Shown: positions 44,517-54,450 of the stretch, piece after piece | Layout: the number at the start of each line of letters is the position of its first letter | Position numbering within the stretch: the first letter of the stretch is position 1 | Assembly: GCF_035222375.1 (NCBI RefSeq) | Contig: NC_085887.1 | Location: 781,501 to 845,500, forward strand | From: Podospora pseudocomata | Lineage: Eukaryota > Ascomycota > Sordariomycetes > Sordariales > Podosporaceae | Reading direction: 5' to 3' | Length of the DNA stretch: 64,000 nucleotides | Position numbers and translations under genes: made by a program | The notes under the pieces: model-generated | What the model was told of the DNA's origin: nothing | Seen by the model: the letters and a program-made list of their open reading frames with translations, nothing else | Databases searched by the model: none

Positions 44517-47115
44517 ATGGCGTCGGTCGTGCGATCGACAGCCCTCCGGGCCGGTGGTGCCTGTGTGCGCTGCCGGAAGGGCAAGACCAAGTGTGTCTAC
44601 GAAAACGGCAGAGCACCATGCAAAAACTGCGCCAAGGGAATGCACGAATGCTATCTCCCCTCTGAGTCCATGGCCCATGGTGGTCATGGAGTATCGCCAG
44701 CCCGGATGCAGCACCGCATCCGGGAGTCTTTGCCCAGCGAACGGGTGGTTTCAAGCAGCGCTGTTGATCGCCAGGTACCGGCCGGTCCCAGTTCCAGCGT
44801 GTCGCGTCACGCCTCGGCGGCGCATGAAAAGTACGTTTTGCTGTCTTATCTCTCTCACACAATTTTCTTTTTTCTGCCTGGCCAGACAGAAAGACAGACA
44901 GACATACATCATCTTTGTTGCGTGTGTGCCTTTTCTTTTCTTTTTTTTTTTTTTTTTTTGGGCTGGGTCCGGACGCATCCGTTTCGAGCGCGTTCTTTTT
45001 TGGGCGGCTCCGGATGTCTCAACCCGCCCCGGTTTGCTGTTTTCTAGCGTTGCCTTCTCGGAGTGGGATGGGCTTCGCCCCATTTTTTCCGCCCGGCCCT
45101 CATTTCCCAAATCAAATCTTTTCGCCTGTCCCGTCTCACCCACCCTCGGGCGCATGGGCCCTCTTCCTGCCCCTCAGGCAAACGGAGCCTTCCCAGTGGA
45201 TGGGCTCCCCGGCTCCACAGAGACCGGATCACCATACCGACCGAGTTCCCATACGGGATCAATTGTGTCATCGGCCCGGAGACTGACATAATGTCGTTAA
45301 ACAACAGACTTACACCCGAGCTCATGACGGAATGCGAGCGAGTCATCAGCAAGACCCTACCGGCCTGTGTTGCCTTCCACAAGCCGACCTTTTTGGTGGC
45401 GCTCAAGAATGCCTCGATGGAGCCGACCATGGTCAACGCGCTATTGACCACAGCTGCGCGGTAAGCAGACGCATCCACTGTTCTGATTGGTCCCTTTCCC
45501 TCTAACACGTCTTGCCAGGCACTCCCCCGCCATGATTCGCCGGTATGGCGGACACGGTAGCAGCAGCACTGCGGCCGAGCATTTTGCCAGCAAGACCATT
45601 AACCTGGTGATGCAGAATCTGGACACGCCTAGCCTTGCTGATATCCAGTCCGTCTGCCTCCTGATTCTGCACGAATGGGGTTGCCGCAATGCTGTTCGCG
45701 CCTACACTTATCTTGGCCTTGCAGCTCGCATGGCGCAGATGTACAGGCTTGTCCACCACCACAACTCTACCAATGAGCCGGATCAGTTTCAGATGGAGGA
45801 GTCTTTCCGTCGCACACTTTGGCTCATCTACATCCTGGATTGCTTCTTGACCAGCAGCCCAGGACGCCATCCAGCACTGACCCACCTTGATGTCCAAGAT
45901 GTTTCACTGCCCTGTCTCGACATGAATTACAACTTTACGAGTCCTGTACATGTTCGCACCCTCAGCGGCGCCCCCCCAGCGGGCTTGAAGGATCCCTCTG
46001 CCCAACTCAGCGAGGTGGGCGAGTTTGGTCATATTGTCTTGGCCACCAAGGCCTGGCGCCAAGTCGTCGAGATGATGACCACCACAACGTTGGCCACCTT
46101 TTCCGATGAGAGGTGTGTGCAGCTTGAGCAAGACATTGAGGTCCTCAGACAGTCCCTTCCCATGCACTTTGCCGACAAGCCCAACAACATCAACCTCCAC
46201 ATCACCATGGGCAGCGGCTACACGTATGCCTTTATCCACTGCCTCTTGAACTGCGGCACCATCTTTGTCAACCGCAGACGCATGCTCCAGGTGGTCACGG
46301 ACGAGAACTTTAGCATCGACTTGTGGCGTGGATCTTCCCACACTCACGTCCAGACTGTTGACAAGATCTTTGCGGCTTCTCACAGCATCATCCACTCGCT
46401 GTTGGCCTTGGAAACCGGAGCTGACAAGGACAGCATCCTGTGCTTCCCTCTGTTTATGCTCTTTGCCGCCTTCACCGCCGGCTCAACCGTCGCATACCTT
46501 ACACTGAAGGGACTGGCCCCCGCCAACTCGAGCGAGTCCGCATTCAACATAGTGAGGGACAGTGTTCGCATGTGCCAGGACGGAGCCGAATCCTGGCCCC
46601 TGGTCATCCCCTGGCAGCGCCACCTCTCGGTCATGTCTAAGGTCCTTCGCGACGTGAAGAGCGCGCCACGCGACAAGGCCCGCGAAGACAGCAAGAAACG
46701 GGCCCTCTCGCCATCTGTCAAGGACGACAATGTCAGCCAAACCGACACGAATCCGGACGCGATGGACTATGAACAACCCGATGTGTCCGCTGCTGGCCCT
46801 CAAGCTGTCCCTACCACCGAGGGTCGGGCAAGCGAGCCCCCGGTACCCCGCAAGACCGGCATCACCACTATCAATGGTGGGCCTGTTGCCGTTCCCACAC
46901 CCGCCGACAGCCCGCCACCACCAGTATCAGTCGTCGCCAAGGTTGACTCCCCTTCCCCAGCCTCACCAGGCTCAGCTCTCGGCGGTGTCCAGTCGTCTAG
47001 TACCGGTCCCGATGTTCCCGACGTGGACATGACGGCGCTGGAGTTGTGCGCAGCGTTTGAGAGGCAGCTGCTCGAGCTGGATGACTTGGCCGCTTTCATG
47101 GGGGGCGGAGTGTGA
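44517..47115 (+). CDS. Zn2Cys6 transcription factor with fungal middle homology region
   Basis: Exons 44517-44830, 45308-45460 and 45519-47115 give 687 residues. The binuclear zinc cluster has C16, C19, C26, C35, C38 and C45 in CVRCRKGKTKC...CKNCAKGMHEC spacing (C-x2-C-x6-C-x8-C-x2-C-x6-C). The second exon starts LTPELMTECERVISKTLPAC, and the third carries the fungal-specific transcription factor domain (ESFRRTLWLIYILDCFLTSSPG). The tail is Pro/Ser-rich. It is expected to bind CGG-type sites in the nucleus; target genes are unknown. The first intron is 477 nt, long for this genome, and contains a T19 run. A GTGAGT at 47112 and acceptor at 47173 could remove the stop and add an exon 47174-47192, changing the end to GVGSAPS. 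Confidence 0.85.
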
Positions 47116-47192
47116 GTGTTGATTCCACTTTCTCCCTTCTTGGGAGTTGATCCCAAGCTAATCAAGGCAACAGTGGGAGTGCGCCGAGCTAG

Positions 47193-48556
47193 ATGTTCTT
47201 GAAGGAAGCGCATACAGTGAGGAAGAGAAGAAGAAGGGTCCGACCTTTCCCTTACTAAGCACGGTTTTCTGTAAACTATTTATTTGTTGCGTCGTTCTGT
47301 ACAATACTTGGCTTTTTATTCTTTGGCTCTTTTTGTCAGGGACACCTCGTCCTTCTAGGGAGGGTTTCTGTTCTTGTGTGGCTGAGATAATCGATGACGG
47401 GAGGGGTTGGTGTTGGGGGAAATGGATGGGGTGGGCTGTTTTTGCAAGGAGTTTTGTGCGATGGAGGGATACCACCCAAGCGGTTCATGTTATGGTTCAC
47501 GGCCGGTTTTACAGACCATGGGGGAAGGCAAAAGTGTCTGGATGGGGATACTATTTTTTTTGTCAAATTTTATAGGAGGCAGCGTGTGCTCTACCTAATC
47601 TACCTATCTTGCCTGTATGGCTTGTGTCAACTTATCTTCCAAGGTGCCTGGTTTTTCTGCGTGATTTCTCTGTGGTTTCTCTGTGTGGTTTCTCTGCGTG
47701 GTTTCTCTGCGTGGTTTCTCTGTGTGGTTTCTCTGCGTGGTTTCTCTGCGTGGTTTCTCTGCGTGGTTTCTCTGCGTGGTTGTGATGAATCTCGGTGTCT
47801 TGAGAGGATCCATGGTCCCGGAAAAGAGCACCGGTTGCGCATGACTCGGGACCAAGTTCGGACGACGATTCTAGGTGACGTTTACGGAAGGCTTTGATTC
47901 ATGTGATTCCAATGCCGTTGATCGGCTGCCGTTTTTTGTTTGGTTCCAACGGTGTGGTGGGTGGTGTGTTGATGCTGTGCAGCATCAGAATTCGCTCAGG
48001 TGCTTGCGTTGGATTGGTGAGCGGAGGGTAATACTGCCTTAGTGTATGCAGTTTCAGGATCGGGGATTATGTGAGGGGAATACTGGGGGAGCGATGTCGG
48101 TGTTTTTTTTTTCCCCTTTGGGGGAATTGTATGTCTTGATGAGGTCGTCTGCTCTCTTTTCTTGGAGGGGAGAGGTGATGGCTTGTTTACTTTGGTAGAT
48201 ATCACGGTTGAGGTTGGGGTTGTTGAGGGAGTCAACCACGGTTGAACGTCTGGTGAGTGTGCTTGACGACTGACTGCATTTTCAGTTCTAATGTGCACCA
48301 GCGGGCGGATCTACAATAAAGGCTGGAGGAGATTTGAGCACTTACGGTTTGTCAGCTTTGCGCCTTCCTGCATCATCACCAACGTTACCGCCACCACGCC
48401 TTCCCAACCAACGACATCATCACCCCTTCGCTCGGCACCGGGCCCTCATTGAATTTTACGACCAACACTTAACCTTGCTTGACACCCACCTAGGTGTCAA
48501 CCCTCCACGCCAATATCCCTAACTACCCAACATCAATTTCCCTAGCCATCCTCAAC
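47193..48556. other. Intergenic, regulator to JEN1-like gene
   Basis: 1.36 kb with a 13-bp minisatellite, a T10 run near 48103, and otherwise no supported gene. Confidence 0.4.
47661..47782. repeat. 13-bp minisatellite
   Basis: About nine near-perfect tandem copies of a unit TGCGTGGTTTCTC, with TGCG/TGTG variants between copies and a degenerate first copy. The unit is not a multiple of three, so it is not coding; reading frames through it only mimic repeats. Confidence 0.9.
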
Positions 48557-51199
48557 ATGACCACCCCCACCCTCAACTACCTCACCACCCGCCTCCCAAG
48601 CCTCCTCCCAAAATCAACCCACCTCTCCGACATCCCCAACCCATTCCGTCTATTAGCCTCCCTCGACAGACAGAACTGGGCTTTTTTCTCGGTGGCGTTC
48701 TTCGCTTGGGTGAGTTAACACCATCACCGCAAATAAGATCTTACTAATAGTGAACCACCAATAAGACATGGGACGCCTTCGACTTTTTTACTGTTTCTCT
48801 CACCCTTCCCGACCTTGCCAAGTCTTTTGGTCGGTCACGAACGGAGATAACGTGGGGGATTACACTGGTACTGATGTTCAGGACGGTGGGGGCGGTGGCG
48901 TTTGGGGTTGTGGGGGATCGGTATGGGAGGAGGTGGGGGTTTGTGGTTAATAATGGGTTGTTTTTTGTTTTGGAGTTGGTGAGTTATTTCTTTTTTCAAC
49001 CGAGGGGGGTGTTTTTGGGATGGGAGGCAGCGGGGAGGGATCAAACGGGATGGTACAGAAAAGGGATGGCTGTTGTTTGGTTTGGGGGTGGCAGGGGTGG
49101 GGGAAGGGGATTTGAGTGTCTGGACGGGGTGTGGGCCAGGATGTTGGAAGTACGCCCAGCGCGATTTCTCGGGCACCAAAGGCATCATCATGTTCCGCAA
49201 CATGTATAGCCTTATTCGATCATGGCTGGTGGATTTTGGGAATGAGCATTTCATGTTTTGACCCAAGAGTTCACACACCTGGATGGACTTTGGAGGTGGG
49301 CTGGGGTTGCCATTCCTAAGCAAAAGAAGATTGCAGCTCGCCGCTAGATTTACAGCCGCGTTGACCGAGAGCTCTTCTCATCCGTCATCTCACCCGTGGG
49401 CCAACGTTGTCAAACTGGGATCAGACATTCGCCAACCGCAACAGTTTACCCTTCTACTACCTCAAGCAGATATTTACCATAATGGCAAAGGCAGGGGGGG
49501 TTGTTCCTGTGCGTGCGAACGGGAACTCGACTGCTTCCCTTGGCCCAAGAGGTATATCTCGAAATGACCCGGGGAGAAGCCGGAAAGGCTCGAGGCCAGG
49601 AGTCGGATGCAGCGGGGGCAGGGCCGGAGCCCTGGTTCTTGAGCAAACACTGCATGACGGGAACGGGCCCTGGTGTCTCTATATGCGACGTTGCATAGCC
49701 GGGAATTGAGGTTCTGGATCCCACGCCGAAGATAGTCGCGCAACCAGCGCTTCGAAACGGGGGGTGTTCGCAAAGTTGAGATGATGTCATATTCAAGGGT
49801 CCAAGCGGATAGGTCCGATTCAGGGATTAGGAACAAGCTCTTCCTTCCCGCGCGGATCTTATCTCTTGGCGATTTGACCCCTGGATCCCTGTTTTGGACT
49901 TTTTATCTTGGCTCTCTTCCTTCAACGACGGTTCCACTGAGTCTTTATTCAACTTGTTCTTTTCACCAGCTAACATGTACTACCTTCTAGGCAACCGGCT
50001 TTTGCCAAACCTACTCCCAATTCCTCGCCTGCCGCGCCCTTTTTGGGATAGCAATGGGCGGCCTGTATGGCAATGCAGCTGCCACCGCCCTTGAAGATCT
50101 CCCGCCGATCGCCCGCGGGTTGATGTCTGGTCTTCTCCAGCAAGGCTACGCTTTTGGCTATCTCCTCTCCACCGCCTTCTCCCGCGCCTTGGTTGACACC
50201 ACTCCCTATGGTTGGCGCCCATTATTCTGGTTTGGAGCTTGTCCTCCTGTTCTCATTATTGGTTTGCGGTTGTTGCTGCCAGAGACGAGAACATACCAAA
50301 AGTTAAAGATGGAGCGAGAGCTCAAACACCAGCAGCAGCAAGATGAGGAGGAGGGTTCCGGCCAGGAGGGGGGAACTGGAACGCGCAAAAAGGGGGTGAC
50401 GCATGTTTTTTGGGAGCAGGGAAAGCAAGTCATGAGAAAGGAATGGTTGTTGCTCACGTACATGGTGTTGCTGATGGCAGGGTTCAACTTTATGAGTCAT
50501 GGCTCGCAGGACTTGTATCCTGTGCTGCTTGACACGCAGTTTTTGTTTTCGAGGGATCAGGGGACGACTATTCAGGTTATTGCCAATGTCGGGGCTATGC
50601 TCGGGGGTACGACGGTTGGGTTTATGAGTCAGTTTGCGGGCAGGAGACTGAGTATCTTGGTGATGTGTGTTTTGGGAGGCGCGCTGTTGTATCCGTATAC
50701 TGCGACTGATGTCGCCAATCAGGGATGGGGGAGGATTGCTGCGGCGGCGTTTTGGGAGCAGTTTGCTGTTCAGGGGGCTTGGGGGGTCATACCCGCTCAT
50801 TTGATGGAGTTGTCTCCTGCGAAATTCCGGACTTTTGTTGTTGGCACGTCGTATCAGCTGGGTAATCTGGTTAGCTCGGCATCGAGCACGATTGAGAGCA
50901 CGATTGGGGAGAGGTTTCCACTGCCTCCGGAGACGACACCCGACGGGACAGTAGTTGGACAGAGATGCGAGTATGGGAAGGTCATCTGCATCTTCATGGG
51001 TTGCGTCTATGCGTATGTGGTGGTGCTGACGTTGCTGGGGCCGGAATGTCTTGGCAGGAGGTTTGACCGGCGTGATAGTGAGGCTTTGGAGGACACTGGG
51101 GTAGTATTTGGGGAGGATCATGAACAGGGTTTTGAGATCTTTCAAGGTGCACAGGGAGAAAGGGAGAAACGTGATCGGAAGGGTGAAGAGGCGGTATGA
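48557..51199 (+). CDS. JEN1-like monocarboxylate/carboxylate:H+ symporter
   Basis: Three exons, 48557-48709, 48766-48978 and 49991-51199, all in phase 0, give 524 residues. The MFS sialate:H+ (SHS) family pattern is clear: TWDAFDFFTVSLTLPDLAKS, FGVVGDRYGRRWGFVVNN, then across the large intron TGFCQTYSQFLACRALFGIA, GGLYGNAAATALEDLPP, ARGLMSGLLQQGYAFGYL and GWRPLFWFGACPPVL. JEN1-type carriers import lactate, pyruvate, acetate or dicarboxylates across the plasma membrane and are usually glucose-repressed. The central loop (about residues 205-230) is Gln/Glu-rich. The ATG at 48557 was chosen because it starts the family-like MTTPTLNYL segment; an in-frame upstream start at 48494 is a GTG. The second intron is 1,012 nt. 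Confidence 0.87.
48979..49990 (+). other. 1,012-nt intron of the JEN1-like gene
   Basis: It begins GTGAGT after the codons for VLEL and ends GCTAACA...CTTCTAG before ATGFCQ, so branch site, donor and acceptor look normal. The interior, G-rich at first and mixed later, has no frame with a recognisable domain, no terminal repeats I could see, and is ten to twenty times longer than neighbouring introns. It probably received an insertion. Confidence 0.75.
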
Positions 51200-51511
51200 C
51201 GAAGAAGATTGTGACGAAGGGACACGCGCGATGAGTACCTACATCCTAATACAAACTTTCAGCTCAGTTCCAGGTTACTTAGGCGTGGAGGCGTTGACAC
51301 GTCTAACGGCTTCAACGGCGGCAAACTTGAGAGCGCCACACACCTGTCACTGACATCGTGACTGTTTGTGGTCATATGGACCCCGCGCTACACGTCTAAC
51401 CTTTTCTTCCACTCTTCCCGGCATGTAAACTTATCTCTTTGCACTCAAATCTGTCCCGCTGCCACTAAACCGAAACCTCACCCTTGCACCCTTCCGAGAA
51501 TCAACCACAAG

Positions 51512-51999
51512 ATGACCACAATGGGCACGATGTTGCGGTTGCGCAAACCCTTATCGTCTTTCTTTCTCATACTACTCATATCGACTCTCGCACTTGCCTT
51601 ACCCGCAGAAGCATCACCGCCGATCCACGACACAAAACCTGCAAGCACATCTGCCCGGCGTCGGACGATTGGCTGTCCGGGATTCCACCCTGATTTTGCG
51701 TGGTTGGTTCTCCCTCCCCGTAACCAGTGGGAGGCAGACTGGCTCAAAGCTCAGATACGCCAAGAGCAGCTACCTGCCGGGGAGAGGGCGATTCTCCTTG
51801 ACCCTACTCCCCATCGGCTCTGTGTGAGGCAGTGCGTCATGGACAACTGTAAGGGTGTTTGTGGAAGGGAGTGGCAGGTGTACCCCGTTCATGGAGTGGA
51901 TGAGGCACAAGACTGACGGTAACCTGGGATTATAGGGGTTGTTATCGGTACCAGTGCATTCCGGCTTGCGATTACGATTGCTGTGAGAGGGGTCTTTGA
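51512..51999 (+). CDS. Small secreted cysteine-rich protein
   Basis: Two exons, 51512-51879 and 51936-51999, give 143 residues. Residues about 7-34 form a signal peptide (PLSSFFLILLISTLALALP). A Lys/Arg-type RRR at 49-51 could be a processing site. The mature part has ten cysteines, seven of them in the last 40 residues (CVRQC, NCKGVC, then GCYRYQCIPACDYDCC). The second exon is inferred because that reading frame is strikingly Cys-rich and joins in frame through a TATAG acceptor; the donor (GTACCC) is not ideal. Without splicing the frame ends at 51916 with 134 residues. No family was recognised; the profile is that of an effector-like or antimicrobial secreted protein. Confidence 0.6.
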
Positions 52000-52588
52000 T
52001 GGAGACTGGCAGGATGACGAGTGGGATGAATGAGATCTTCATATCTTTTTTCAATTGCTTTCTGCTATTGCTTCATCGCTTCTACTCATCGAACTTGCTC
52101 TTAGTGGTTTCAAGTGAGCAGTTCCCATCATGCTGGTTTATGCTCTCTGAGCTTGTTCAGGAAGTGATAGGAAACACGAAGGTGAATGCTCCGGTTCAAT
52201 ATAAATATGGCTTCCTTCTATTCACGGTACGTGTTAAATCTCGTGCTGTTTGGCCCTGGGGAGATCACCTGACTTGAGCCAAGTCGACGTCCCCAGGCCT
52301 TGCGGGTCTCTCCCGGTCCCTCCCAAGTGAATATTGCTCGACAATACCGAGTTGATACCCCATCACCGTCTAGGTTGGGCTGTTCACTCCCACTGTTTGC
52401 TTTTCACTCCCACTGTTTGTTTTTCACTCCCACCACTGCAACAAATCTGGCCTGCCCTCCTTCAATTTACACCACGCAAGCGATTTCCTACTGCTTTTTT
52501 GCTTCATCACCCAAGCCTCATCACCTGTGGTCTTTACGAGCGTTCATTTGCTCTTCCTTGCGATCATTTCCTTTTCCTTGCAATTAAT
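52000..52588. other. Spacer before the transposon
   Basis: About 0.6 kb with a short 20-bp tandem repeat and pyrimidine-rich sequence. No gene is supported. Confidence 0.4.
52383..52433. repeat. 20-bp tandem repeat, about 2.5 copies
   Basis: Unit TTCACTCCCACTGTTTGCTT with one C/T difference in the second copy and a truncated third copy. Confidence 0.85.
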
Positions 52589-52590
52589 TA

Positions 52591-52625
52591 ACGTACTTTA
52601 TAAGCGAGTCAGTCACATAAGTGGG
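52591..52625 (+). repeat. 5' terminal inverted repeat of the transposon
   Basis: Begins ACGTAC directly after TA; pairs with the 3' end at 54416-54450 with nine mismatches in 35 positions. Confidence 0.8.
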
Positions 52626-52689
52626 CCGGTCACTTTTCGACCGCGACGCGTCCTCCTATACTCAACATCAACGTTCTCTACAACCCAAC

Positions 52690-54344
52690 ATGCCTCCTAC
52701 CTTAAATGAAGCCAGGATAATCTTAGCCCTTGAAGCCATTTAAAACACTCCGAAATTAAGCCTCCGAGCCGCAGCAAAGCTATATAACATACCATTCTCA
52801 ACCCTCCGTGACCGACGCGCCGGCCGGCCTGCACGACGCGATACAACACCCAATTCGAAAAAGCTCACTCAATCAGAAGAGGATGCCATTATTCAATACG
52901 TTATTGAGCTATGTGCGCGAGCTTTTCCACCAAGATTGCGTGGTGTGGAAGATATGGCCAACCAACTGCTACGCGTACGTAACGCGCCCCCTGTTGGCAA
53001 GCTCTGGGCACACAACTTCGTCAAACGCCAGCCACAGCTCCGTACGCGTTTTACGCGTAGATACGATTACCAGAGAGCCAAGTGCGAGGATCCAAAGGTC
53101 ATTGCCGAGTGGTTTGCGCTCGTACGGAACACTAAGGCCAAGTACGGTATTGTAGATGACGAGATCTACAACTTCGACGAGACTAGGTTTATGATGGGCA
53201 TTATCTTCACGGGCATGGTGGTTACAACCTCGGACGGCCTTAGCAAGGCAAAACTGACCCAGCCTGGCAACCGCGAATGGGCAACGGTGATCAGGGAGTC
53301 AATGCCCTCGGCTGGGCTATCCCTCCGTTTATTATTTTGGCCGCGCAGTACCACCTTGTCAACTGGTATACCGAGTGCAACTTACCGTCCACCTGGCGCA
53401 TCGCAACTACCGATAATGGCTGGACTACCAATACGGTAGGCCTAGATTGGATCAAGCACTTCGACTATCACACAGCGTCCCGCACAAAGGGCAAATACCG
53501 GTTGTTAATCCTCGACGGCCAGGAAAGCCACCACTCGACCGGATTCGAGCGCTACTGCCAGCAGAACAACATTATCACGCTCTGCATGCCTCCGCATTCC
53601 TCCCACCTCCTTCAGCCACTCGATGTTGGCTGCTTTGGGCCGCTAAAACAGGCGTACGGTCGCCAGATCGAGGACTTGATGCGCGCGCATATCAACCACG
53701 TAAGCAAGGTCGATTTCCTCTGTGCCTTCCGCGAGGCCTTCTTCGCCTCTATAACGGAGAAGAATATACAGGGTGGCTTTGCGGGTGCTGGCCTTGTACC
53801 GTACGATCCAGAAAGGGTGCTTTCTAAGCTGGATGTAAAGCTTCGTACGCCAACACCCCCGACCTCACGGCCCGGCACTCCACAACCTTGGGTGTTCCAA
53901 ACACCACAAAACCCCCGAGAAGCCAACTCACAGTCAACGCTCATTAAGACTCGTATTAGCAACCATCAAAATAGCTCCCCGACTTCGATGTTAGCTGCTG
54001 TAGACCAGCTTACTAAGGGTACGATGGCTGTGATGCACCAGGTGGCCCTCCTTCAGTCAGAGAACGCTTCGCTCCGCAAGGCCAATGAGGCACTAAGTAA
54101 GCGCCGGAGAGCTAAAAAAACACGTGTACGGCTCGGAGGATCACTTGCTATACAGGATGCACATGATCTACTGGACCAAAAGGCTGTGGGTGCGGAAGGA
54201 GTGCAAGAAACGCAGCAGGATGGTAGTGGTGCAGGGGGGTCCGTACGAAGGTTCGGTGCTGTGGTGTGTGCGGCAAGCCTGGCCATAATGCGCGCACTTG
54301 CCAGGAGGCTGAAGAAGCCTCAGATTCAGCTGCTTCTGATGTAA
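52690..54344 (+). pseudogene. Fot1/pogo transposase, inactivated
   Basis: From the ATG at 52690 (MPPTLNEARIILALEAI) the frame meets a TAA after 17 codons, where a CAA Gln codon is expected; C to T in a CpA context fits repeat-induced point mutation. The reading then continues through the helix-turn-helix (AAAKLYNIPFSTLRDR) and CENP-B-like part, the first acidic residue in NFDETRFMMG, and a single-base shift at about 53293 (frame changes inside WATVI|QGVNALGW). The remaining catalytic motifs are LILDGQESHHS and HLLQPLDVGCFGPLK, giving the DDE/D triad region. The C-terminus has a leucine-rich helix. With one stop and one shift only, inactivation looks recent. Confidence 0.85.
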
Positions 54345-54415
54345 TTATAGTCGGTTCCTAGTGTTGTGGTCTAGCAATTGAGGATAGTTGTAATAGAGTA
54401 GTAGAAGGTGCCTCA

Positions 54416-54450
54416 CTTACTGATATGCCTCACTCACTGATAATGTACGT
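54416..54450 (-). repeat. 3' terminal inverted repeat of the transposon
   Basis: Ends GTACGT directly before TA; reverse complement of the 5' repeat with nine mismatches in 35 positions. Confidence 0.8.

Larger units (their letters stand above)
52591..54450 (+). mobile_element. Fot1/pogo-type DNA transposon
   Basis: 1,860 bp, the usual size of Fot1-like elements. The ends are imperfect inverted repeats starting ACGTAC; over the first 35 bases 26 match. The element is flanked on both sides by TA (52589-52590 and 54451-54452), the target duplication of the Tc1/mariner-pogo superfamily. It contains one transposase gene. It is inserted between the secreted-protein gene and the kinase-like gene. 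Confidence 0.88.

Noticed and set aside
44915-45291. Extra coding exon inside the first intron of the Zn2Cys6 gene
   Set aside because: An acceptor at 45178 would give a Pro/His-rich stretch that reaches a stop before the conserved LTPELM block; the direct junction to 45308 keeps the frame and the expected sequence.
47661-47782. Possible CRISPR-like or repeat-protein array
   Set aside because: The 13-bp copies are directly adjacent without spacers and the unit is not a multiple of three, so it is a plain minisatellite in a eukaryote.
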